Shown: piece by piece, positions 21,298-30,667 of the stretch
How the letters are laid out: the number at the start of each line of letters is the position of its first letter
Numbering within the stretch: position 1 is the first letter of the stretch
From: Lepidodermella squamata
Lineage: Eukaryota; Gastrotricha
DNA: 64,000 bases
Reading direction: 5' to 3'
Assembly (NCBI GenBank): GCA_047495785.1
Contig: JBLDXI010000046.1
Span: 1,240,001-1,304,000, forward strand
Translations under genes and position numbers: made by a program
Notes under the pieces: generated by a model
Databases searched by the model: none
Seen by the model: the letters and a program-made list of their open reading frames with translations, nothing else
What the model was told of the DNA's origin: nothing

Positions 21298-21763
21298 GAT
21301 TTTATACTAAAATATGCTACCTTAATTACAGAAAACTTGAAAATTGGTTTTATTGATGGAATTGATGACATTATGAGTTAGTAAAGTACTTTATAGATTC
21401 TGGGGTCACATACTAGCAAATAATAATAGCACGGCCTAATGCGAAGAGAGCAGGTCTAAAACTGTGTTGAAGAATTGTGTTTCACGTTGTATGTTGCGCA
21501 AGAGTCACATGCTGATTGGTAGTTAGCCGAAACCAAAACTCAGCCGAAGGTAGGGCACTTCCGCACAGGTTGTTCTGCACAGTAATTAATAAATCATATC
21601 ATTAGTGTGTAATTTATTGTTTAATTGCGCACTAAGCGAGACTGGAAATAAGTTCCGCACAAGACTATTCCGCACACAAAAACTTCCGCTCATAGAGATT
21701 AGCCCGAAGTGAATCGACGTCCAGGCACTTGAGACAAAAATAGGGATAAACTGAATAAATGAA

Positions 21764-22965
21764 TTGATGCTAAACGTGGCTAACAATCCAGATAGACCGC
21801 CCGCGGGAAATCAGATCCGCACAATTGAAGTTGTTGAAATCGTAACCAGAATAGCAGTCTATCTTATTCTAGTCATCTATTTAACCATGTCGCGCTCATT
21901 GAGATCCAACAAACAGATTAAATATTTTGACGCTCTACCCCCAAGAACACGTCGAGCAAAACAGAAGGCTGATGTGGCAGTGCTAGCAGTCGCAGATGTA
22001 CCACCACCACCGTTTGAGTTCGCGGACTTACCACCGCCTGTGCTCGTTGATTTGAACGTCGTGTGCTGGACATTCCGGGCATTGCCAAAGAAGAACTGTT
22101 CCCACTCCACCTGCCCCCGCGGCAGTTGCAGTCGAAGCTCCTGGTATTGTTGCAGAGAATAATGCTGTCTTGATTCAGCTCGAAAATCAGTCGCCGATGG
22201 CCGAGGGTGACGACGAGCGTCTCTCGCATCGCCTCCACCATGGCCACCACAAAACCGAAAGAAGAGCCTAAACCTTTTCTGCCCCAACCGCCGCCGCTGG
22301 AGCCGCAGGAACAACCTCAGCAGCCAGTGATACCTCAGCCGCCAGCCCAACAATGGCTACCTCCAGTTCAACCACAGGTGAAACTTCAAGAACAACAGCC
22401 TCAACAGCACGCGCTTATGATGATGATGATGATGCAGTTTTTTGCACAGGTGAAATTTAAAATTAAATTAAAAAATTCTGCTAACTTTATACGAACGACG
22501 AATCCACCTCAAATTTTCATTATTTTTTGAATATTTTTCGAATATTTACCGACAATGTTGACAAACGCACATCCTTAATTTGAGACTAAAACGGTAGATT
22601 TCCCCAAACTCTCTTTTGTTTCGCCCAAAATATTTGAAACAAAAGAAAAAAATTCGTTATTTGAAACAAATTATTAAAAAGAATTCGAAAAATTGAAATG
22701 GAAGCAAAATTTTCTCTGAATGATGACGTCGAAGAGCAATAAAAATATAATTAAAAAAATAATAAAATGAAATGTTTAATAATAAAAATAATTTAATTTA
22801 ATTTGAAAAGGCATTTCCTCAGCAGCAACTGCAGATGGCGCCTCAGGAACCGCTTCAACCTCAACTTCAACCACAGGCTCCTCAACCGCAGGCACCCATC
22901 CCGCCGCCGGAACCCATCCCATCGCCGGAACCCGAAGGAGAAAAGGGTTCTTTGCCACCACCGTC
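21764..22965 (+). other. Pro/Gln-rich open frames of the Mutator-like element
   Basis: Three plus-strand open frames in different phases (21764-22162, 22207-22530, 22835 to about 22965) encode proline- and glutamine-rich sequence. A short hydrophobic stretch and a SLRSNKQIKYFDALPPRTRRAKQK segment lie at the beginning. The last frame runs directly into the inserted CTACCGTCA element. Possible introns or frameshifts separate them. I recognise no domain, and the function is unknown. Confidence 0.35.
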
Positions 22966-23269
22966 ATTTGGGGTAATCTGGGTCATTGGGGCTATTCGGA
23001 CGAATGTTCATGCAAACAGGAGAATGAGCATGGCTCAAAAACAATCCGGCCGTTAGCAATAAAATTTTGCACGGAGTTGGGTGGAAAGACGACCCACATA
23101 CCGAAAAAATTTCATGACCTGAGAGTAAGTGGTTAGGAAGATACGGGTTCACCTTTCAGGTGTAAGTTTAACTCAGTTTAACTACTGTTCTTACTTGATA
23201 TAAACACCCATGTAGGGTATAATTTGAAGAGAAAGCGCATTGGCAGAGAACTCTTTTTCACTTTATTTG

Positions 23270-23306
23270 AACGTGACGTTTCGGCTCCCTCGCGAGCCAT
23301 CATCAG
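23270..23306 (-). ncRNA. Hammerhead-like motif, left inverted repeat
   Basis: The minus strand reads CUGAUGA-U-GGCUC...GAGCC-GAAACGUCACGU. Stem II differs from the 12-16 kb array copies at two positions, with matching changes in both arms, so pairing is preserved. Confidence 0.5.
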
Positions 23307-23400
23307 ACTAGAAAGCAAAACAAGATAAAGAACCAGGTAAAGGGTTCTCGATCGAATAGTCGCGTCCGGCATTCAGACAGACAGGTCGAAGTCCGAGCCA

Positions 23401-23865
23401 GTGCGATTCATCGTACCCTTCAAGGACGAGAAGTGCGCTCGCCAACTCAAGTCCAGATTGAAAGAGCTCGCCGGGAAGCTGCTTGTACCAATCCAGGCTG
23501 TTTTCACCAGCCGGAAGATCGCGGAAAATTTTGGGGCCAAAGAACCGAAGCCAGACCTGGTCAACCGCCAGTGCGTCGTCTACCAGTTCAAATGTGGCCA
23601 GTGTGACGCTGGCTATATCGGAATGACGGAGAAGCACCTTCACCAGCGCGTTGAACAACATTGGCTACAGTCCAGCTCGATAGGGAAACATTTGCGCTCG
23701 CATGAATTGCCTGATGGCTTCAACCTGCACGCGTGTTTCACGGTGTTACGCAAATGCAGAAGCAGATGGGACTGCTTATTGCACGAAAGCTTGTTGATAA
23801 AGAAGATCAAACTAGCAATGAGCCTAAACGTGCAATCAGATTCTATCAAATTGAAGCTATTTTAG
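23401..23865 (+). CDS. GIY-YIG nuclease domain, Penelope type (diverged copy)
   Basis: This 154-residue ORF resembles the array copies (FKDEKCARQLKSRLKELAGK, FTSRKIAENFGAKE, VNRQCVVYQFKCGQCDAGYIGMT, LHQRVEQH, HESLLIKK, SLNVQSDSIKLKLF). It differs at about one residue in three to four, so it belongs to a separate subfamily. GIY-YIG catalytic positions are intact. The N-terminal MRFIVPFKDE matches the usual RT-to-nuclease linker; the RT itself is absent. Confidence 0.8.
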   Translation: MRFIVPFKDEKCARQLKSRLKELAGKLLVPIQAVFTSRKIAENFGAKEPKPDLVNRQCVVYQFKCGQCDAGYIGMTEKHLHQRVEQHWLQSSSIGKHLRSHELPDGFNLHACFTVLRKCRSRWDCLLHESLLIKKIKLAMSLNVQSDSIKLKLF

Positions 23866-23949
23866 TGCTATTCATAATTTTTTGTTGTGGACTTTCTTTG
23901 TTGTGATTTCCCCCTTTACCTGGTTCTTTATCTTGTTTTGCTTTCTAGT

Positions 23950-23985
23950 CTGATGATGGCTCGCGAGGGAGCCGAAACGTCACGT
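23950..23985 (+). ncRNA. Hammerhead-like motif, right inverted repeat
   Basis: CUGAUGA-U-GGCUC-GCGAGG-GAGCC-GAAAC with an ACGU/ACGU stem III. It is the mirror of 23270-23306 and is followed by AATAAA within 15 bases. Confidence 0.5.
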
Positions 23986-24408
23986 TCAAATAAAGTGAAA
24001 AAGAGTTCTCTGCCAATGCGCTTTCTCTTCAAACTACTGTTCTGCGTTGAATTACCTGGACCCGAAGATAATTTTGCTGGACCTGCGCCCAATTTTTCCT
24101 GAATCTACAGACGCTAGGGCACTCATGAAAATTGAAAACGCCCCGATCCGACTAATACTTTTGTCTAATTAATTGCGTCCGAATAGCCCCATCAAAAAGC
24201 GAATTTGAGGGGCTATTCGGTCTATCCTTGGAATATGCTAATTAAAAGCGTTGTGCAAAAGTTCCTTGCTGCTTAAAGCGCACTTGAACTTCATTAGCTA
24301 ACTAATTCTTTGAATATGCTGGTAAGGTTACAAAAGACTAATATAACGAGCCATACGACAATTATAATTAATTACGGCTGTAATTGAAAAAATATAATAC
24401 GGCTATAA

Positions 24409-25107
24409 TTGAAAGATTCAGATTTAGCTAAAGAAGCGGCTAATTTGCTGAATGACTTCGCCACGATGTCTAAAAGTCTCTACGCGATTCGAAACGAGTT
24501 TGAACAGGGCAACCCGAAGACAATTGGGGAGAATTGTGACCAGATTGCGGTGGTTGATGTCGATGACAAAGAGGACCTAGTAAGAAAATACGTCGTTTCG
24601 AACATTGGAAAACGGTTTCTGCGATCGATGATGATGCTTTCATTTGGGTTTTTTCTTGTTTTCGCAACCGATTCTGATCTTTTCCGACTAGCGGAGTCAG
24701 ATCGGTGGTTCCTAGACGGCACTTTTAAGGTGGTTCCTAAGAAACTCGGGTTTTATTAATTATTTACGATTCACGTCGGCATTGGGCGCCTATCAGAACT
24801 CCTCATTCGTGAGGAGCAAATCACCCGAGCGAACCTAAATAAACCGTCGAAAGTCCGTCGCCGCCTAGCTTACATTCGTGTTCACGACCGCCTTAACAGC
24901 TTATTCGATCAACTAGTAGATTCAGGCGAATTAGCCTTCATGGCCTTTCTCGATTCTGCGAGCTACAGCATGGCCGACATCAAGGAGGTCCTACCCGACT
25001 CGGACGAAGATTGGGACATCGCCGCTGCTCGGACGCAGGCTGCGATGGCCGATGATGGCTGGGTTGAGGCGATCGAAGAAGTCGAAGCCGCTTTTGCTGC
25101 TAATTAA
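24409..25107 (+). pseudogene. MULE-type transposase remnant
   Basis: The first frame (to 24759) includes FATDSDLFRLAESDRWFLDGTFKVVPK, which matches the start of the MULE transposase DDE domain (DGTFK, first catalytic Asp). The domain then ends abruptly. A second frame from about 24772 (IHVGIGRLSELLIREEQ) to the TAA at about 25105 encodes an HDRLNSLFDQLV and acidic C-terminal region. The middle of the catalytic core, including the other acidic residues, is deleted. It is not functional. Confidence 0.65.
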
Positions 25108-25567
25108 CCATATTTTACATATTATTTGACTAATTAGTAATTAATCACTGATACATTTTAAGGCAATGAAAATGTGCGGAAATAAACTTGTGCGGAACTT
25201 GACCTGTGCGGAAGGTTCCATTGTAAGGAAGTACCTGTGCTTTTTAAAGGTTGTTTACCTACTCGTTAGTTAATGGATACACACTTCATAAAGAGAAGAA
25301 AAGCGAATAGGTTCGCACGATTTATGTAGCAAGGCGGTGTCTTGAGTATTGATTACGGTCAACTGGCCAATCAGCATGCAGATTTCAACTAAATAACTCA
25401 CACAATTGAGCTTCTAATTGAGGGAGCGCTTCTAAAAGGTTCTATAAGAGTGCCTATACAGCCAGAATGTACAATATCACGCTAGGTTCAATCGCTTCAA
25501 GCGAATAATCCTCCTGGGTAATCGAATTAGCTTTTCGTAATATTTCGGATCCTTCACCCGAGATTAT

Positions 25568-26638
25568 TTAAGCATTTAAATAATCTATAAGACGTTTCAG
25601 TGCCCCACATATGGTAATTACTTTAACTGCCGACTCCCTGGGCTCCTTTTGCCAAACTGGAGTTGGTGTCGGATATTCTTTGCCAATACTCTCATGTTCT
25701 ACCGTCGCTCCTGGATTTCCGAGAATCGCGATCCTCGAAATGCCACTCTGAATCATTGAGGGCAGGCATTGACAGGGAATATTCGGACAGGATGTCATAT
25801 AAACAGTGCAGCCTCGCGCATCGCCGCTTCGTAACATGAGGGATCTGAGAACCGCATTGCAACAGTCTTTACACCGACGGATAAACTTTCCTGAACTGTC
25901 TTTCTCGAATTTATCGTCTTTCATATTCCATCCAATGCCGATAATTTGGCCACGTGGATTAACAACAACAGCTCCAACTGCTTTGTCTTGACTATCTTTA
26001 TAACCAAGGTTATCAGACCGCGTAGATGCCAGCAGTGCCACAGATATGAAAAATTGCTGCCAGTCGAAGCAACACTCCTTTTCAATTTCGACTTGGTATT
26101 CAGGCTTTGTTTTATCTTTAAGATAGCCTTCCTCCTCGGCAATGAAACGTTGCAACTTTGAAATATATACACTGCCTAGCGTGGTTTCGGTTTTTAACTT
26201 GCAATAATCTTGAATTTGCTTCCACTCAGATTTCAGCTCAGGTTCCAGCTTAGTCTTCGAATATTGATACGGCGATATAATCGCTGCCGGAGACAACTGA
26301 CTCAAAATGTAAAGAGCCGGTGCATCTGGGAAATGAGTGAGATACAATATGCATCCGGTCAAGTCATCGATATTCTTAAATAAAACTGCGTTCATCTCTG
26401 ATTCGATGAATGCTTGCGATTTAACCTGATAAGGCCCGTCGATCGGTCCATCGTACCCGAAGCCGGCAAAATATCCGTTTGTGTTGACAATACAAACACC
26501 TCCTTTTTCCTTTTCGTTTTTATGCCTGGCGACTTTCGATCGCAAAGTAGCAAGGTGAGCAATGCCCATAAATAAATCGTGATTCCATCGGGGTTGAAAA
26601 GTCTCAGCTTGACTGTAAATAAATAGTTTATCAGTCAT
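25568..26638 (-). CDS. Deaminase-like B1: double deaminase fold, catalytic Glu lost
   Basis: This is a 356-residue intronless protein. Domain 1 (about 18-120) keeps the fold signature (LFMGIAHLATLRS, GVCIVNTNGY, GFGYDG), but ESE (80-82 region) stands at HAE and no zinc cysteines follow. Domain 2 (about 190-305) has WQQFFISVALLAS, AVVVNPRGQIIGIGWN, then CKDCCNAVLRSLMLR where HAE is expected, and IPCQCLPSMIQSGI where PCxxC is expected. Catalytic Glu is replaced, yet a conserved CC...CxC set remains, so zinc may still bind. It is probably a pseudo-deaminase, perhaps a structural or regulatory partner of A. The A1 partner lies 4.3 kb away because of the MULE insertion. An acceptor-like TTTTAG lies 19 bases upstream of the ATG. 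Confidence 0.75.
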   Translation of the reverse strand: MTDKLFIYSQAETFQPRWNHDLFMGIAHLATLRSKVARHKNEKEKGGVCIVNTNGYFAGFGYDGPIDGPYQVKSQAFIESEMNAVLFKNIDDLTGCILYLTHFPDAPALYILSQLSPAAIISPYQYSKTKLEPELKSEWKQIQDYCKLKTETTLGSVYISKLQRFIAEEEGYLKDKTKPEYQVEIEKECCFDWQQFFISVALLASTRSDNLGYKDSQDKAVGAVVVNPRGQIIGIGWNMKDDKFEKDSSGKFIRRCKDCCNAVLRSLMLRSGDARGCTVYMTSCPNIPCQCLPSMIQSGISRIAILGNPGATVEHESIGKEYPTPTPVWQKEPRESAVKVITICGALKRLIDYLNA

Positions 26639-26779
26639 TCCTCACGTGTCAAAATGTCTAAAATTAAACTGATTTAATTTTCCTTCAACTTTAAAACGCA
26701 GCAATTTTCCTGCAAAGGTTAGATCAAAATGAAGCCCTGAATTTGGGATTTTAGTTGCAGGTGGAATTTCTTAAAACGA

Positions 26780-27210
26780 TAAAGGCATTGCTCATAATCG
26801 GTTCAATGACTAAAGAGCACGCGATCTAAGAGCAACGATTAAAGAGCAATGCATTAAGATCAACCGATAAGAGAGCAACCGATTTAAGAGCAATTGGTCA
26901 TAAGAGCAATTGGTCATAAGAGCAATTATTAATGATAAATCAGGGCAAAAAAGTGGCAAGCGACTTCATTTTTTTCTGTAGGCGATCAAGTGAATACGGG
27001 AGCCGATTAAACAGCAATTCAGGCATCTTAGGTCGAGATTCACTTGATTAGGAAAAGCAAAAAAATCAAGTCGCGTGCCACTTTTTCATCATTAATAATT
27101 GCTCTCATGATCAATTGCTCTTAAATCGGTTGCTCCAAATGTATTGCTCTTTAATCGTTGCTCTTAGATCGCGTGCTCTTTAGTCATTGAACCTCATAAT
27201 CGTATAGCGC
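26780..27210. repeat. Inverted repeat built of AGAGCAA motifs
   Basis: The left arm (about 26800-26935) contains eight AGAGCAa/c motifs. The right arm (about 27085-27205) holds the complementary TTGCTCT series in mirror order, including GGTTCAATGACTAAAGAGCA and its complement at the ends. The centre has a further mirrored AAAAAGTGGCA...TGCCACTTTTT pair. It is non-coding and resembles a foldback MITE. Confidence 0.75.
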
Positions 27211-28407
27211 GTAAATTGCGATTTTTTCAGCAGAGCTGCTATTGGAACAAGAGGCAATGAAATATATCTAAAAAGACTGGAAGGTATTTAGAAATAGGTA
27301 CGTGCGAGAAAAATCAAGGCGCAAAGGCTAAAAGGTGCGGCTTGGAGACTCCAAATATCTGAATGTAAGGACTAACAGGTTCGCTTGGTGCTTTCATTCC
27401 TTAGATAATAGCTACAATAACAACTTTGAAAACATTCCTAATATGCTGTAAGTTCAGAATTTATCAAGTTCGGCCAGTGCTTGCTACATTTTGACGCTAC
27501 TGGTCAGTGCCGAGGTGAAAAAGCCCACGGCAGCCACCCACGATCACCGATATGAAAAGCTAGTCTTTTTGGATAATTAATCACTCGAGTCAAGATAAAT
27601 GGGTTCGCGATTATTATCAGCTGGCTAATAACAGTCCAAATAATTGCCTAATGGGCCTGTTTGTTAATTTCCAGGAAAAAGCATCACGGCCTCATAGAGA
27701 ATTTCATCAAGGCGTGTGCAGCACCGAAAGGCGAAAATGTATCTCAAGTCGTTCGCTCCAAAAACCTAAGTGGGCGATAAAAAAACATCACGATGTTCGA
27801 GCTAGCCAACTTATGATACATGATGCCGGTTGTTCCAGCCCATTGCTTTGTTACGCGATAAATAAAAGAGCCAGCAATTTCACGCATACCGTTTATTTCT
27901 TGTCAGCTAAATTTTTCTATCACTTTCAAGACGACATGTTTCGCAATATATCATAGCAGATTTATACGATTTATGCTGCTTCACAAAATACCCGAAATAG
28001 CCCTAAACCAATTCAGGGCATTGTTATAATACGACAAGCCCGGAATAGCAAGTAAATAGAAAGCATAATACATAGCCCAAGAAAAGCCGACATCAAAAAA
28101 TCAAGTAAACTACAAACAAAATTGCTACGATTCTTCCAAACTGCACAAATTGTCACTGATTGCCGAGCGCACGAAAATAAGTAACAGACAATATATATAT
28201 ATATATATTTGTATAATCAATATATCAAGTAAAAATTGCATCGAATCGCGACGAAAAACAGTCAATTACTCTACGGTTATGTTACTAAGAAAATCGAGAA
28301 TGACGGTGTGTTTTCAAAGAAGAGGTGGCTGAAAGCAATTTCTCACAAAATTCGTAAAAAAAACAGGCAGTAAACGATGTTAACAAAAACCGACCAAAAT
28401 GTTAACT
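27211..28407. other. Intergenic, partly duplicated 3' flank of SLC30A9
   Basis: No gene is seen. From about 27850 the sequence matches 32380-32919 and 40510-41048, the 3' flanks of the other SLC30A9 copies. A TATATATA stretch at 28192 varies in length among copies. This shows that the duplication unit included the flank between B and SLC30A9. Confidence 0.6.
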
Positions 28408-28945
28408 TCATAGAACTTCAAGGTCAACATGTCGCACTTCAGGGTATTTCTTCTTCAAATTCTTCTCAACCCGATCGATTTCCGCACCAATCAGGTCGAC
28501 AATACCCTCACCGTGCCGCAACATGAATGCCTCAAGGTCGTCCGTGTTCTTCGACGCTTTTTGCAGTTCCATCAGCAGAATGTCCAGGTCAATTCGGTCG
28601 AGGTAGACCCGCGTCAATTCGCGCCCGTCGATATCGACTTCGGCCTTAAAACGCACCCGCCTACCACCCATTTCGGTCGCTTTTATATCGTGAACAGCTC
28701 GAATGACTCGATCAGCCTCCAGTTCTTGACGCATCATTTCCCGCCGCGTTTCTGGGATCGACTGGCCGACGAGTATTACGGCATTTGTGTAAATGATTGA
28801 GGAGGCGACATCGCCGAGAAGCGTGCCGATGATGAGTGAACCGACCGCGTCGGGAATGTGCGAAGCGTAGACGTGGGACAGCGCGAGGCACGTGGCGGCT
28901 ACGCCGACGCCGAGAACTGCGACAAAGTCCTCGGCTAGCACAACC
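28408..28945 (-). pseudogene. SLC30A9 copy 1, 5'-truncated last exon
   Basis: This encodes the C-terminal ~178 residues of an SLC30A9/ZnT9-like zinc transporter: LAEDFVAVLGVG (transmembrane segment), HIPDAVGSLIIGTLLG, the cytosolic KATEMGGRRVRFKAEVDIDGRELTR domain and PEVRHVDLEVL terminus. Homology to the other copies stops at 28945, inside the exon, next to a foldback element (28957-29273). The frame is fully open. With no upstream exons it cannot encode a transporter, unless it is joined to another exon. Confidence 0.75.
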
Positions 28946-28956
28946 ATTGTGTTTCA

Positions 28957-29273
28957 AGTAGTAAGTAGCACTTTGAACCGCGCGCTGATTGGTCAATTTA
29001 TTGTTGCTATGACTCCGGGATGAAACAATTTAGTCGTGCAATCCACTAATAAATTATTTTCTATTTATGCAAAAAATGACCTTGCCACACCCTCTGCACG
29101 GTTTCCATTGACCACGAGCGTAAACCCCATAATAATCGTAGCAATTTACTGCGGCAAAAAACACCTGTTGCAAAAAATTCAATGGATCGCCCAACCTACA
29201 TGTTTCATCCGGGAGTCATAGCAACGATCGATTGACCAATCAGCGCGCGCCCAGAAATGCTACTATTTACCTC
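28957..29273. mobile_element. Foldback MITE next to SLC30A9 copy 1
   Basis: Left sequence GCGCGCTGATTGGTCAAT...GTTGCTATGACTCCGG...ATGAAAC is mirrored at about 29200-29255 (GTTTCATCCGGGAGTCATAGCAAC...ATTGACCAATCAGCGCGC). Outer TAGTA...TAGCA ends are also mirrored. It has no coding capacity and abuts the truncation point of SLC30A9 copy 1. Confidence 0.75.
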
Positions 29274-29420
29274 AAGCACAATGACATTGACTGAACAAGA
29301 CTTTTTATTTTCACTGTAAAAGGACACTAAATATCTGACAAAGCTAAAATGCCGCCGGCAAACGGCAAGCATTAGTCAGTTTCGCTGTTAATGCTTGTCA
29401 AATCTCTGTATCAATGCTTC

Positions 29421-30566
29421 TCATGATATTGAGAGCCTGTTAATTATGATTACGATAATTATTATTATAATGTATCGCAATTTAGCCCAAAATGCTATTT
29501 CGGGACATGTTGCTTTTTTATGGTACAGTGAGCCGCAACGATAGCAGATAGTATCTCGCTTAATTTCCAATACCATGCGGACAGATTTGATAAAATCAGT
29601 TGTTAGATGGGTGGCTACATCCTCTTGGGTTCGTTTCTCAGGCATCCCATGTCTCGCAGACCAGTTGTTTAGTTGTAAAAGAGCATCATCATCGAGCCTT
29701 TGCATGGTATTGGGGTCGAGCCGCGGAAGAACATGAAGTTTTTTTATTCCGGATTGAATTATGTTTTTCCCGCATGAATAATCCATTGTTTCCTTCTTCT
29801 TTCTCTGCATCCTCTCCTTCTTCCTGTCATCACTCTCAACTGAATATTCGGCGTCACATGGCATCCGAGTAACGTATAGCGTGCAACTCTCCAAATTTAG
29901 GCGATGCCGAAAGAGAAGAGCGTTTATTTCGGCATGACAATTATCGTCGCCGGATTTGACATTTTTCACACCGACAGGACTTCCACTCCAACCGATTGAG
30001 ACCACCCTGCCGATGTCGTCAGCGATAACGCATCCGACCTTGAATCGTTTTTCCGAATGCTTGGCAGCATACATCGCTAAAACCATGTGAAATTCCTCCC
30101 ATGAGATGCGCTTCAGATTTGAGGCGAAGAATTTGGCTGCAACAGGCTTACAAAGAGGATCGAAGATGTGTCGTCGATCGCTGTCATCTTTTTCTGTGTC
30201 GAATTTTATTGTTTTGTATCTATGGCTGACAGTGACTAACTTGAAGTAGTAGTCGCGTCGCTCCCTCGTTACCGTCACACAAAAAAGGATTACTATGTCT
30301 GGCAACATCGCCTGAGTCCTGAAATGGAAAGCGTTCATTTCAGCCTCGATCTCAATCTGCGCAGCAGGCCCATCGACTACATTTGTAGGATTACCACGAT
30401 AGCCGATGCCGATAATCTCGTCTTTAAATTTTCTGACTAGACAAGCTCCGTGCTTAGTATCTCCAACTTTGCATCTCAAGGCGGCAGCCAGCGCTACGCA
30501 GTAGTAGTATCGCGACCATCTAGCATTCTCTTTTATTTCTTTTATAATCTGCTTCGACCTTTCCAT
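29421..30566 (-). CDS. Deaminase-like A2: double deaminase fold plus CCHC zinc knuckle
   Basis: A 381-residue paralogue of A1. Domain 1 (about 18-100) has RYYYCVALAAALRCK, GIGYRG and EAEMNAFHFR with no zinc cysteines. Domain 2 (about 154-285) has NCHAEINALLF (HAE 211-213), RMPC (Cys237) and SCGKNIIQSGIKK (Cys264); the cysteines are 26 residues apart. The CCHC knuckle is C341-x2-C344-x4-H349-x4-C354. The C-terminus runs through an ATT microsatellite giving a poly-Ile tail, absent from A1 and A3, so the tail is probably fortuitous. It lies 101 bp downstream of B2 in transcription order. An acceptor-like TTTTTAG lies 23 bases before the ATG. Confidence 0.8.
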   Translation of the reverse strand: MERSKQIIKEIKENARWSRYYYCVALAAALRCKVGDTKHGACLVRKFKDEIIGIGYRGNPTNVVDGPAAQIEIEAEMNAFHFRTQAMLPDIVILFCVTVTRERRDYYFKLVTVSHRYKTIKFDTEKDDSDRRHIFDPLCKPVAAKFFASNLKRISWEEFHMVLAMYAAKHSEKRFKVGCVIADDIGRVVSIGWSGSPVGVKNVKSGDDNCHAEINALLFRHRLNLESCTLYVTRMPCDAEYSVESDDRKKERMQRKKKETMDYSCGKNIIQSGIKKLHVLPRLDPNTMQRLDDDALLQLNNWSARHGMPEKRTQEDVATHLTTDFIKSVRMVLEIKRDTICYRCGSLYHKKATCPEIAFWAKLRYIIIIIIVIIINRLSIS

Positions 30567-30667
30567 ATTAACTTTTAATATAACTTGATCTAAAAATAGT
30601 AAATATTTATAACTTCGATGAACATTTTTTATTTTCCAAGTCCGCAGCTAATTCGATGGATTCTGAA
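30567..30667 (-). promoter_or_regulatory. Operon-like gap between B2 and A2
   Basis: Between the B2 stop and A2 start (101 bases) the minus strand carries AATAAA about 36 bases after the stop, then an AT-rich stretch ending TACTATTTTTAG at 30590, 23 bases before the A2 ATG. This is the layout of a polycistronic pre-mRNA resolved by polyadenylation plus trans-splicing. Confidence 0.5.

Larger units (their letters stand above)
23192..24031 (+). mobile_element. Penelope-type insert with inverted terminal repeats and 12-bp target duplication
   Basis: The insert is flanked by AACTACTGTTCT at 23180-23191 and 24032-24043, and the uninterrupted homologue near 17320 has one such site. The terminal parts (about 23217-23350 and 23900-24031) are inverted repeats of about 130 bp, each with a hammerhead-like motif. 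They enclose one GIY-YIG ORF. The sequence is a diverged relative of the 11.6-16.6 kb array. Confidence 0.75.
22963..24400 (+). mobile_element. Second CTACCGTCA element, interrupted by a Penelope-type insert
   Basis: Bases 22963-23191 and 24032-24390 match 17107-17640 nearly base for base, starting at CACCGTCATTTGGGG. The matching sequence resumes after an insert of about 840 bp. The right end is truncated or rearranged: the 3' CCCCAACTGACGGTAG terminus is absent, and the sequence passes into the transposase remnant at about 24400. Confidence 0.7.
21558..25214. mobile_element. Mutator-like element remnant inserted between deaminase A1 and B1
   Basis: The ends CTTCCGCACAGGT (21558-21570) and ACCTGTGCGGAAG (25202-25214) are exact complements. 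Further TCCGCACA/TGTGCGGA motifs are mirrored inside both ends (21653-21690 and 25170-25200). Within lie Pro/Gln-rich open frames (21764-22965) and a plus-strand transposase remnant with the MULE-type DGTFK motif (24409-25107). It is interrupted by another element at about 22963-24400. Deaminases A1 and B1 sit on either side, 100 bp apart in the sister pairs, so the element split an A/B pair. Confidence 0.6.

Noticed and set aside
21877-22353. Minus-strand open frames rich in Arg/Gly opposite the Pro/Gln-rich region
   Set aside because: These are antisense readings of a CCN-rich plus-strand stretch, with no start context or motif.
28429-28800. Plus-strand 123-codon frame repeated at 32941 and 41070
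   Set aside because: It is the antisense shadow of the SLC30A9 last exon, conserved only because the sense strand is.
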